In this document: in pieces, positions 10,283 to 18,935 of the stretch
How the letters are laid out: the number at the start of each line of letters is the position of its first letter
Position numbering within the stretch: position 1 is the first letter of the stretch
NCBI GenBank assembly: GCA_001599595.1
Contig: BCHH01000007.1
Location: 2,887,545-2,925,042, forward strand
Length of the DNA: 37,498 nucleotides
Reading direction: 5' to 3'
DNA from: Beverwykella pulmonaria
Taxonomy: Eukaryota; Ascomycota; Dothideomycetes; Pleosporales; Melanommataceae
Made by a program: the position numbers and the translations under genes
The notes under the pieces: model-generated
The model's database searches: none
What the model saw: only the letters and a program-made list of their open reading frames with translations
What the model was told of the DNA's origin: nothing

Positions 10283-11155
10283 ATGACCTTCCTAACCACC
10301 GTAACCAAATATCTTACGCTCCTGGGCGGAGAGAAGGTTTTCTGGCGCGAGTCGGGCTCTATCCATTCCCCAGCTATCGTCCTCCTCCACGGTTTCCCCT
10401 CCTCCTCCCACCAGTTCCGCAACCTCATCCCTATCCTCGCGCCAAAGTACCGCGTCATCGCACCAGACCTTCCCGGCTACGGCTTTACAGAAGTACCATC
10501 AGCATACAACTACACCTTCGACGCCTTAGCCTCCACTATCGACGAATTCCTCGAGAAGATCCCCCATCCACCCGCAAAATACAGTATCTACATTTTCGAC
10601 TACGGCGCACCCACTGGGTTCAGAATCGCGACGAAGCATCCAGAAAGAATCCAAGCTATCATCTCGCAGAACGGAAATGCATACGTCGAGGGCCTCGGCG
10701 CGTTCTGGGACCCGATCAAAGCTCTCTGGGCCAACAACTCCAAGGAGAACCAAGATGCGATTCGACCATTCCTTGAAATCAACGGGACGAAGTCTCAGTA
10801 TGTGGATGGTACGAAGGATCCGAGTACCATCGCTCCGGAGTCTTATACGCTTGATCAGGCGCTATTAGATCGACCGGGAAATAAGGATATCCAATTGGAG
10901 TTACTCTATGATTATAGGAATAATGTAGTGCTGTATCCGAAGTGGCAGGAGTATTTAAGAAAGAGCCAAGTTCCGCTTTTGGCAGCTTGGGGTAAGAACG
11001 ACGCCATCTTCATCGCGCCGGGTGCCGAGGCGTTCAAGAAGGATTTGCCGAAAGCAGAGGTGAAGCTTTTGGATGCAGGGCACTTTGCGGAGGAGACCAA
11101 TACGGCGGAGATTGGGCAGTTAATTTTGGAGTTCCTAAAGAAGAATGGGATTTAG
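10283..11155 (+). CDS. Alpha/beta hydrolase, epoxide hydrolase / haloalkane dehalogenase-like
   Basis: Single-exon ORF of 290 residues, the normal length for the family. The oxyanion HG motif is in VLLHGFPSSSHQFRNL (H36-G37). The nucleophile elbow reads YIFDYGAP and places aspartate D106 where lipases have serine, as in soluble epoxide hydrolases and haloalkane dehalogenases. The rest of the triad is likely D240 (AWGKNDAIF) and H267 (DAGHFAEE). These enzymes open epoxides or remove halides through a covalent Asp-ester. Which reaction applies here cannot be read, since the cap-domain tyrosines and halide-binding residues need a structure model. No signal peptide is seen. The ATG used is the only one consistent with a complete first strand. 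The neighbours show no pathway link. Confidence 0.88.
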   Translation: MTFLTTVTKYLTLLGGEKVFWRESGSIHSPAIVLLHGFPSSSHQFRNLIPILAPKYRVIAPDLPGYGFTEVPSAYNYTFDALASTIDEFLEKIPHPPAKYSIYIFDYGAPTGFRIATKHPERIQAIISQNGNAYVEGLGAFWDPIKALWANNSKENQDAIRPFLEINGTKSQYVDGTKDPSTIAPESYTLDQALLDRPGNKDIQLELLYDYRNNVVLYPKWQEYLRKSQVPLLAAWGKNDAIFIAPGAEAFKKDLPKAEVKLLDAGHFAEETNTAEIGQLILEFLKKNGI

Positions 11156-11627
11156 AAGGGCATTGAAATGGAAATGGAAATGGAGAGTGTAGGTTTACGA
11201 TGGAGAATACTGTTAGTGTTTGACATTGGACACAGTCGTTATAGTGACAAATAGAAGTAAAGGGGGCTTGATAGTACGTGCACGGAACTGATCCTTCACG
11301 GTCAATGTGATGAATGTGATGAAATTCTGATGTTCGGAAGATGAGGCTGAAGGCGGTAAACACGGCGATTGGAACTATCCTTAAATGACTTAGCGTATCT
11401 TTTATTCTGCCAGCCCAGAATAATTTTCGAGGCCAAGAGTTCGAGTTGCATTCAATGCACAACCACCCACAAGTGCGCGCTTTCTTTCAACGATATATAA
11501 AGTCTTCGGTAAGCACATCGCCATCGGGACGGACCTGCAATCGACTCTTCCAGCTCGCACGAATTGCGCCGTCGCATACCGATCGAATTCAGCGGGAGGA
11601 GGCGGGGGAGCCTGCGGAGCTGTGAAG
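11156..11627. other. Intergenic region between the hydrolase and the KRE33/NAT10 gene
   Basis: Holds the 3' region of the hydrolase and the 5' leader of the acetyltransferase gene. A short (GAAATG)3 run lies at 11165-11184 and a GTGATGAAT-type duplication near 11305-11325. Long minus-strand ORFs here (11034-11462 and 11402-11848) run antisense into true exons and look like chance. Confidence 0.5.
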
Positions 11628-14600
11628 ATGCCAAAGAAAGCAATGTATGGAGGACAATCATGTACCAAGACCTGGTAGATGCTAATCAGAATGCAGTGAT
11701 GCTCGTATACCAGCGTTGATTCGAAATGGGGCTCAGGTATGAATGGGTGCAATCTGCAGAGTAGCGCATCGAAACTGACGAGTTTGTAGGAGAAGAAACG
11801 AAGCTTCTTCGTGGTCGTCGGCGACCGCCAGAAAGATGTCATCGTCAATCTCTATCACATTCTACTAAACGTGGATGTTAAGCTAAACAAGTCGGTGCTT
11901 TGGGCATACAAGAACAAGCTCCTAGGATTCTCAAGGTGCGGAACATGAACTTGCGAAGACGAGCACACCTAATGCACCGTGCAGTCACCGGAAGAAGCGT
12001 GAGAAGAAGATCAAAAGCGAGATCAAGCGAGGAATCCGCGATGTCGACACCGAAGACCCCTTCGAATTATTCGTCTCGACCCAGAACATTCGCTACGTGT
12101 ACTACAAGGAGACTGAGAAAATTCTGGGAAATACCTACGGCATGTGCATATTACAGGACTTTGAGGCAATCACGCCAAATCTGCTTGCGCGGACAATAGA
12201 GACAGTCGAGGGAGGCGGACTTGTCATTCTGCTGCTGAAGGGCATGAGCAGCTTGAAGCAGCTATACACACTCTCTATGGACATCCATTCGAGATACCGG
12301 ACCGAGGCGCATAGCGATGTGGTCGCGCGATTCAACGAGCGATTTATTTTGTCGCTTGGGAAGTGCGAGGCGTGTTTGGTGGTGGACGATGAGCTGAACG
12401 TCCTGCCAATATCTGGTGGAAAACACGTAAAGCAGATAGCACCTCCAGACCCTGATATGGAGGGCAAGACGCCCAAAGCACAAGAGTTGGACGAGATCAA
12501 GGAGTCTTTGGCAGACTCACCACCCGTGGGAGATCTGATAAAACTTGCGAAGACGGTGGATCAAGCCAAAGCCCTGCTCACATTCGTGGAAGCGATTGCG
12601 GAGAAGACTCTCTCAAGCACAGTTACACTGACTGCAGCTCGTGGTCGAGGAAAGTCTGCAGCACTCGGAGTAGCAATTGCGGCTGCTGTTGCGCACGGCT
12701 ACAGCAACATCTTCATCACTTCTCCTAGCCCGGAGAACCTAAAAACGCTGTTCGAATTTGTATTCAAAGGATTCGACGCTTTGGGCTACATGGATCATCA
12801 GGACTATACCATTATGCAGTCTACTAATCCGGACTTCAACAAAGCCATCGTCCGAGTAAATGTACACCGACAGCACCGACAGACTATTCAGTATATTCAG
12901 CCACAGGACGCCTACACTCTTGGTCAAGCAGAGCTAGTCGTTATTGACGAGGCCGCAGCGATACCGCTGCCCCTAGTGAGGAAACTCATGGGCCCGTATC
13001 TGGTGTTCATGGCCTCCACAATCAACGGCTATGAAGGAACTGGTCGATCACTATCTCTCAAACTTATTCAGCAGCTTCGCGAACAATCTCGAGGCCGAAC
13101 ATCAAACGGCTCGAACCACGTGATAGACCGTTCGACGGGTAAAGAGTCAAAAGACGGCACGGAAACTTCTATGGCTGGCCGGTCCCTCCGCGAAATCACC
13201 CTCTCAGAGCCCATTCGATACGCTCAAGGTGACAGTGTCGAAAAATGGCTTAACGATGTCCTCTGTCTCGATGCGACTCTTCCTCGGTCAAAGATGAACA
13301 CGCAAGGATGTCCGCATCCCTCTGAATGTCAGCTTCTTCACGTTAACCGCGATACCCTCTTTTCTTTCAACCCAGCAGCTGAAAAGTTCCTTCAAAAGAT
13401 GATGGCACTTTATGTCGCTAGTCATTACAAAAACTCCCCAAACGATCTTCAATTAATGTCCGATGCTCCAGCTCACCAACTCTTCGTCCTCGTCCCTCCT
13501 GTCACAGAAGACAACAAACTTCCAGAACCTCTATGTGTTATCCAGGTAGCACTCGAAGGTCAGATCAGCAAGGAAAGTGTACTGAACAGTCTCGGGCGTG
13601 GGCAACGCGCTGGAGGTGATCTAATACCGTGGATCGTCTCTCAGCAATTTCAGGACGAGAATTTCGCTGGTTTATCTGGGGCACGTGTTGTACGGATAGC
13701 AACAAACCCGGATTACATTAGCATGGGCTACGGTTCGCGTGCTCTCGAACTTCTCGTCGACTTTTACGACGGAAAACTGGCAAGTCTATCAGAAGTTGAG
13801 CCACAAGAGGTGGAAGAAATGAGGAGGGTGACCGAGGAAGAATTAGAGAATGCAACCCTGCTCAAAGACGAGGTGAAGGTCCGAGAGGCGAAAGATATGC
13901 CTCCGCTTTTTGCCCACCTCAAGGAACTCAAAGCACCACAGCTAGACTATGTGGGTGTTTCCTATGGTCTAACTCCACAACTCCACAAGTTCTGGAAACG
14001 CGCGGCATTCGTTCCTGTGTATCTGCGACAAACGCCGAATGAACTCACCGGTGAACACACATGCGTCATGCTACGATCTCTTGAAACCACTTCTTCGGAT
14101 GGTAGCTGGGTTGCCGCTTTCGCTAAAGACTTCCAGCGACGTTTCATCTCTCTATTATCTTACCAGTTCAAGGACTTTGCCTCTATCACAGCATTGTCGA
14201 TTGACGAATCCGCCTCAGCAGGATCGAAACTAGATGTTGAGTTAGCGCCGAAGCCTATCACGAAATCAGAATTGGATGGCTTGTTCAGCGCCTACGATCT
14301 CAAACGCTTGGACTCATACGCCAACAACATGCTCGATTACCATGTCATCATCGATCTTTTACCCTCGATCGCCTCTCTGTACTTCACCGGAAGGCTCAAG
14401 GGCCTGGTCAAGATGAGTGGCGTCCAAACTGCGCTTCTGCTCGCCATGGGACTACAACGAAAAGACTTTTCAGACTTGGAGAAAGAACTGTCCCTAAACA
14501 TGAGCCAGCTGATGGCCATGTTTGTCAAGGTCATCCGAAAAGTATCGACAGCTTTCCGAAGTGTTGTGGAAGATGCGGTTGAGAAAACAATGCCTGCAAC

Positions 14601-15048
14601 CATGGAGATTGACGAGAATGGAGCTGACATAGAAGGAGGAGCGGAACAGAGATTTCGGCCGCTGGAGAAAGATCTGGATGAGGAATTGAAAGAGGGTGGG
14701 GATGAGTTCGACAAAGAGGAGAGGGAGAGGGCTAGAGCATTGATCGATGCGTTGCCATTGGGCCAGTAAGATTATTCCGATCATACCTTGCATAGTCTTT
14801 GCTAATGATGAATTTACAGATATGAGATCTCAACCGGCGCCGCCGACTGGGAAGATGCCGAACGCCTCATCAGCAAGACAGCGAAGAATGGCAATTCTAA
14901 TAGCAGCATGGTCGTCAGCGTCAAAACAACAAAAGCGAAAAAGAGGAAGGCTGGTGGAGCGGTGGAGGAAGCACGTAAGGAAATCGAAGGCTTCAAGGAC
15001 GGCAGCAAGAAACTAAAGAAAAGCAAGCATGGGAAGAGTGCTCGGTAG
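11628..15048 (+). CDS. KRE33: RNA cytidine acetyltransferase, Kre33/NAT10 orthologue
   Basis: Five exons: 11628-11644, 11697-11736, 11790-11935, 11985-14765 and 14820-15048. Introns are 49-54 nt with GT-AG ends and CTAAT or CTGAC branch sites. The total of 3213 nt encodes 1070 residues, close to yeast Kre33 and human NAT10. Exon 1 has only 17 coding nt; splicing gives MPKKAIDARIPALIRNGAQ, matching the conserved start. Walker A is GRGKSA (288-293), the Walker B-like DEAA is at 389-392, and the GNAT acetyl-CoA loop MGYGSR is near 648-653. A Lys-rich nucleolar-type tail is supplied by exon 5. The family makes N4-acetylcytidine in 18S rRNA and tRNA using acetyl-CoA and ATP and is required for small-subunit assembly in the nucleolus. 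All key motifs are intact. The gene converges on the membrane-protein gene 192 bp downstream. Confidence 0.97.
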
Positions 15049-15239
15049 GCTTAGATGAGTTTTTTTGATGTTTCATCCGCGGTGCATAGGGGCAAGGTAT
15101 TGCATTTCCAAAGTCTTATATCCACGAATCCATTCGATTTATCTAAGTCAAACCGCGTATTCTAAACGCGTTTTCAGTACCCCGTTTCCATGTGTACCGC
15201 CTTCTTAATCCATTCTAATTCCCTCGGTTCCCCTTTATA

Positions 15240-15764
15240 TTATTTCCTTCTCCGTTCCCCGTTCTCTCCTCCCAAAACACTTACGACAACACCCTTCACA
15301 ACGGAATACACTATCCAGCACACGTACAGCAATCCCATCGCTCCAGCTGCAACAGCGCATGCCACAGCTGTGGCTTGGATATTGATAAAGTATATAAGTG
15401 CGATGCAAAACAGCGGGAATAGGAAGCTATCGAGAAGTGTTGGAGTAGTCGGAGTTGTTAAAGAGGCTACGAGGGCGCTAAGGATTGGTGGTGTAGGTGT
15501 GGTCAATGTGGGGGCAGGTGTTAGTTGAGTTTGCGGAGGAATTCCGTGTATGCGTTGGCCTTTTTTGTCAGGAAATGGTGGGTGGTTCTCGTGCGTGGGT
15601 GGGCCTGAGGGTTCAGGAGGTGGGTTCTCAGGCATAGCATGACGTTTGGATGGCTCTGAGGATAGAGGATCAATACCTGGAGGAGGTGGATCTAATGATG
15701 TCGAAGGTGGCTTTGAAGGCTCGTAAGTCAGGTTTGAGGGCGCGGGAGGTGAACTCGCAGACAT
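15240..15764 (-). CDS. Hypothetical proline-rich protein with two transmembrane segments
   Basis: Single-exon ORF of 174 residues, convergent with the acetyltransferase gene. Residues 1-95 are low-complexity and rich in Pro, Ser and Thr (runs such as DPPPPG and PENPPPEPSGPP). Residues 113-129 and 131-153 are hydrophobic (FLFPLFCIALIYFINI and VACAVAAGAMGLLYVCWIVY) and predict a membrane hairpin, followed by a basic end (ENGERRRK). This disordered-tail plus two-helix layout is seen in many uncharacterised fungal membrane proteins. I recognise no family. The long open frame, sharp domain boundary and position support a real gene; the start could be an earlier ATG or lie in an upstream exon. Confidence 0.6.
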   Translation of the reverse strand: MSASSPPAPSNLTYEPSKPPSTSLDPPPPGIDPLSSEPSKRHAMPENPPPEPSGPPTHENHPPFPDKKGQRIHGIPPQTQLTPAPTLTTPTPPILSALVASLTTPTTPTLLDSFLFPLFCIALIYFINIQATAVACAVAAGAMGLLYVCWIVYSVVKGVVVSVLGGENGERRRK

Positions 15765-16275
15765 GGCTGTCGCTTTAGGTGGTGTGTGGAGTGCAGAAAG
15801 TGCGAATGGAAGTTGGCAATGTGTGATATTTCAAAAGTCAGAACGGGAGACGTGAGGTTGGCACCCAGAACAAAGCAAAAGTTGAGTGTAATGCAACAAA
15901 GCCGAACTATAGCGTAGGTTGAGATAGAGTTGGATAAACGAGAGTAGTGAGAGGCGTTAGCCATATCCGGCAGGCCTTATGAACGACATGTCAAAGCGCG
16001 CACGTCCCCCTCTATTACACAAAGAGGAGCACACGTGCATTCATTAATACATGTAGGTATTGCTAAAAGCTAGATTCCAGTGCTCCCAAAGAACCCTATA
16101 TCGTACGAAAGATCTGGAAGTTTTCAGCAAACGTCTAACGTGCCTCCCTGCGTGCCGAGACACCCTCCGTGCTGAGACAAAGGAGGGGTACTTTGACTTT
16201 AAGCAACTCGATTTTAGCGCACACGTTGGCATATACCACAATTCTATATAAGCCGTATACTATAGCCATTCTTTA
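15765..16275. other. Intergenic region upstream of the membrane-protein gene
   Basis: No ORF of note. The left 200 bp (upstream of the minus-strand gene) should contain its promoter. The right part grades into AT-rich, degraded sequence before repeat copy A. Confidence 0.45.
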
Positions 16276-16484
16276 ATATCAGAGGCCCCTTCTACATAAA
16301 AAATACCTTCCTATTATTGTCTTCACGCTTAAGTTATAAAGAACCTTCTTTTCGCGTAAACCGATGTTCCTTTGCTACAGCAACACTATTATGCTCTTAC
16401 TACTTATAATACTTAGAGGGGTCTTATCCGAACCTGGGAGACTTTTAATTGCCTGGGTAAGTCGTCCTCAGCCTTGTGTCTGTG

Positions 16485-16660
16485 ATGGGATAGATCCCAT
16501 GCATGTGCCCACGTGTGGGCTTGAGTGGCGCAATGGCGCAAGTGTGTTTGTTACATGCATAAATACCGACTACGCAAGCTGAATCGTGCTGATTCAACTT
16601 GTGCATGCCTTTTGGCTCAGTGGTTTAGCGCATGTAGTCGTGCCGTTGATCCAGTGGATC
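16485..16660. repeat. Cluster of short hairpins with a tRNA-like promoter box
   Basis: Perfect palindromes lie at 16485-16500 (7-bp arms ATGGGAT/ATCCCAT), 16507-16520 (GCCCAC/GTGGGC) and 16648-16660 (GATCC/GGATC). A stem around GAATC..GATTC spans 16576-16600 with 10 of 11 pairs. TGGCTCAGTGGTTTAGCGCA at 16613-16632 resembles a Pol III A box, and GGATCTAAACCC at 16656-16667 is a weak B-box-like match. This could be a decayed tRNA-derived SINE; no poly-A tail is seen. Confidence 0.4.
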
Positions 16661-16691
16661 TAAACCCTTACAGTGTCCGCTGTCGCGCGTA

Positions 16692-16832
16692 CTCATGAGG
16701 TCAATCGCATTATAGCCGCCCAATGAGGGTATAGAGATCATCAGGAGTATCCACAGGTGGCGAGACAGGGTATACAGCCAATGACAGCCAATATGCCTTC
16801 GCAGCCAAAATTTTGCGTACACCTTCATTTTT
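16692..16832 (+). repeat. Left terminal inverted repeat of the Tc1-like element
   Basis: 141 bp, identical to the reverse complement of 18296-18436. It begins CTCATGAGG directly after TA. Confidence 0.92.
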
Positions 16833-16866
16833 TATATCAAAGGCGATATGTAATTGTAATAGAGCC

Positions 16867-18258
16867 TCATCCATGGTAGTTGTTATCCCTATCGTGAGCT
16901 TTTACCTTCAAGAGACGCTCCCTGAAGTTCATACTCAGCTACTTGCACTTGCCATCCGCGCGCTCCCATTCATCAGTTATCAACGCCTAACCTTCCTTAA
17001 CAGCCTCCTTGCTCACAGAGCGATTGAATCTCCCATCTAGCATATCCTTCTCATAATCCCACACGCCTTCTATTATGTTGAGATTAGGAGAATTGGGAGG
17101 GTGCGGAGCGCAGATAATGCCTTGAATACCGTACTCAGCTTTACACATTGTAATAGCTTTCTAGTGTATAGGAGCTCCATCCTCCACAACAATAATAGGG
17201 CGGCTAGGATTAAGCTTTTGAAGCTCTACACAGTAGGGGAACAGCTTTGGATAGAGAACAAACTTGCGATATAGGAACTAATTAATCCCACGTGTTTTCT
17301 CACCACGCTGGATAGGCTTATGCTTAAAGACCTGTGATGCCTTCTTCTCACGTTGCATGCTAACTGTATAACCCTCTGCATGACGCTTCTGGTTATAAAG
17401 CTAAACGTTGACATTAACCTTAGCTAGGATCCTATTTTCAATTGTGCCTACCTTCTCTGCAGCGTTCTGCCTCTCCTCTTGCAAGACCTTATTATCTTAG
17501 TTCTCATTCTTTAACTCCTTTGCATAAACTGTCTTCTCTGCTGGCGTCTCCCACTCCCACAGAAGCTAAGGACGTGTTGCCCAAGTATCCTCACACATTG
17601 CGCCCCTTTGCATAATCTTGAAATATACTAGATCTGTAGGCTCTGCTCTCTCCTTAGGAGGCTCTCCTAATACTGCAGTTACACGTTTCTGCTTGTGGGG
17701 ACGTCCTCTAGCAGCAATGTACGTCTTATTAGTAAAGACAAATATAGCGCCCTTGTTAAGCCAGAACAGGCACTAGTTGACGTACTCCATGTGGAGGTCT
17801 TGGAGGGATTGTGAGAGAGGCAGTTTGAAGGTCTCAACGTGTCGCGTAAGAGGAGGTTAGCCACTAGGATGAGGGTGCGTTCTGCAGATGCGATCTATCA
17901 TGTTCTAGGTAAGATTTTTAAATGGTGTATAATTCATAACTGCCTCCTCCTAGGTCTCCTTTTGGTACCACCAGCACGCGTCCTGTATCATTACTGACTC
18001 CTCTAAGAATTTCTGCACCTTGATCACCGCCTTGCCAGCTGCCTCCCTTTTGTTCTCCAAGTTCGTATGGTCCAGCAGATCAAGAATATCCTCATTGCCA
18101 ACCAAGTCAACTGCGCGCCGCACAATCAAGCTGGCAGTAGATTTCTTGACACCAATAGCAGACTCAATATCATCAAAGTTGTACTTGCAAACAATGCGGA
18201 GGGTAATAACAGCAGCGCGCAAAGCACAAGAGGTATCAGAAGAGCCTTTAGGTTTCAT
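16867..18258 (-). pseudogene. Tc1-like transposase, 11 in-frame stop codons
   Basis: One continuous frame of 464 codons runs from ATG at 18258 to TGA at 16867. It starts with a helix-turn-helix region (NFDDIESAIGVKKSTASLIV). The second catalytic Asp is in VVEDGAPIH and the Glu in PNLNIIEGVW, with 36 residues between them. The first Asp region reads IFVFTNKTYI where the family has D-E, so that residue appears lost. All 11 internal stops are TAG (9) or TAA (2), none TGA, at sites where Gln or Trp is expected. That is what CpA-to-TpA change on either strand produces (CAG/CAA to TAG/TAA, TGG to TAG). No frameshift is needed to read the whole protein. The gene is dead as a transposase source. Confidence 0.9.
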
Positions 18259-18295
18259 ATTGGCATAAGAACAATTTTACAATATAATTGACATG

Positions 18296-18436
18296 AAAAA
18301 TGAAGGTGTACGCAAAATTTTGGCTGCGAAGGCATATTGGCTGTCATTGGCTGTATACCCTGTCTCGCCACCTGTGGATACTCCTGATGATCTCTATACC
18401 CTCATTGGGCGGCTATAATGCGATTGACCTCATGAG
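18296..18436 (-). repeat. Right terminal inverted repeat of the Tc1-like element
   Basis: 141 bp, a perfect inverted copy of the left repeat, ending ...CCTCATGAG before TA. Confidence 0.92.
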
Positions 18437-18935
18437 TAAATTCATGCAGGGTCGCCACCCCGATCTGTACCTCCAACTGGAGCGATCACTAATCCTGCCT
18501 AGTGCGAAACAGCTATATAATCATCACATTGTTAATTACGGCGACCGCCAAGCAGGCTTGTGGCTGTGCGGGCCGACCTAAGCCCCACTGCTTTGCGATC
18601 CAACTCAAGCTTGGCTACTCTACACAGTATGCCTCCCCGCCAACCAACTCACCTCTTATAGATTCGCCACCTCACAAGGGTATAGCCTGTGCGGTCGGCC
18701 GTCCTCCCTGCTAGTGTGAGAACGGTGTACGGTTCTGTTGAAATCTAAACAGGGCAAATCTTTTAAACATAAAAGCTGTTATAGTACCTAGCCAGGCTGT
18801 TAATTAAGAGGACTCTCGAAGCTTCGGTGCAGTAAAATACATGAGTATATGTACTCACCCCCAGACACTTCTGTAAAACAGAGACATCATGAAAGTATAA
18901 CCAAATTAGTTACATCCATATACGCGCTGCAAGGT

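Larger units (their letters stand above)
16692..18436 (-). mobile_element. Tc1-like DNA transposon, full length, inactivated
   Basis: The 1745-bp element has perfect 141-bp terminal inverted repeats (16692-16832 and 18296-18436, outer ends CTCATGAGGTCAATCGC) and is flanked on both sides by TA, the target duplication of Tc1/mariner elements. The interior carries one transposase frame on the minus strand, full of stop codons. The element lies inside the sequence that interrupts repeat copy A, so it is a nested insertion. Confidence 0.92.
16276..18719 (+). repeat. Diverged dispersed repeat, copy A, interrupted by a 2.07-kb insertion
   Basis: Two segments, 16276-16484 and 18557-18719, match in order the reverse complement of 24078-23683 (copy B). 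Shared landmarks include CTTCACGCTTAAGTTA, CTCTTACTACTTATAATACT, CAGCCTTGTGTCTG, GCTTTGCGATCCAACTCAA and GATTCGCCACCTCACAA. By eye identity is about 80-85 percent, and many differences are transitions. The intervening 16485-18556 is absent from copy B. The repeat has no coding potential I can recognise. Confidence 0.75.

Noticed and set aside
11034..11848. Two overlapping minus-strand ORFs of 142 and 148 codons
   Set aside because: They lie antisense to the 5' exons and leader of the KRE33/NAT10 gene and the 3' part of the hydrolase, and show no domain or codon pattern of their own.
16867..18258. Reassigned TAG/TAA codons (Gln code) as an explanation for the open transposase frame
   Set aside because: Other genes in the window use TAG and TAA as normal stops (for example the acetyltransferase ends in TAG), and CAG codons remain common in the same frame.
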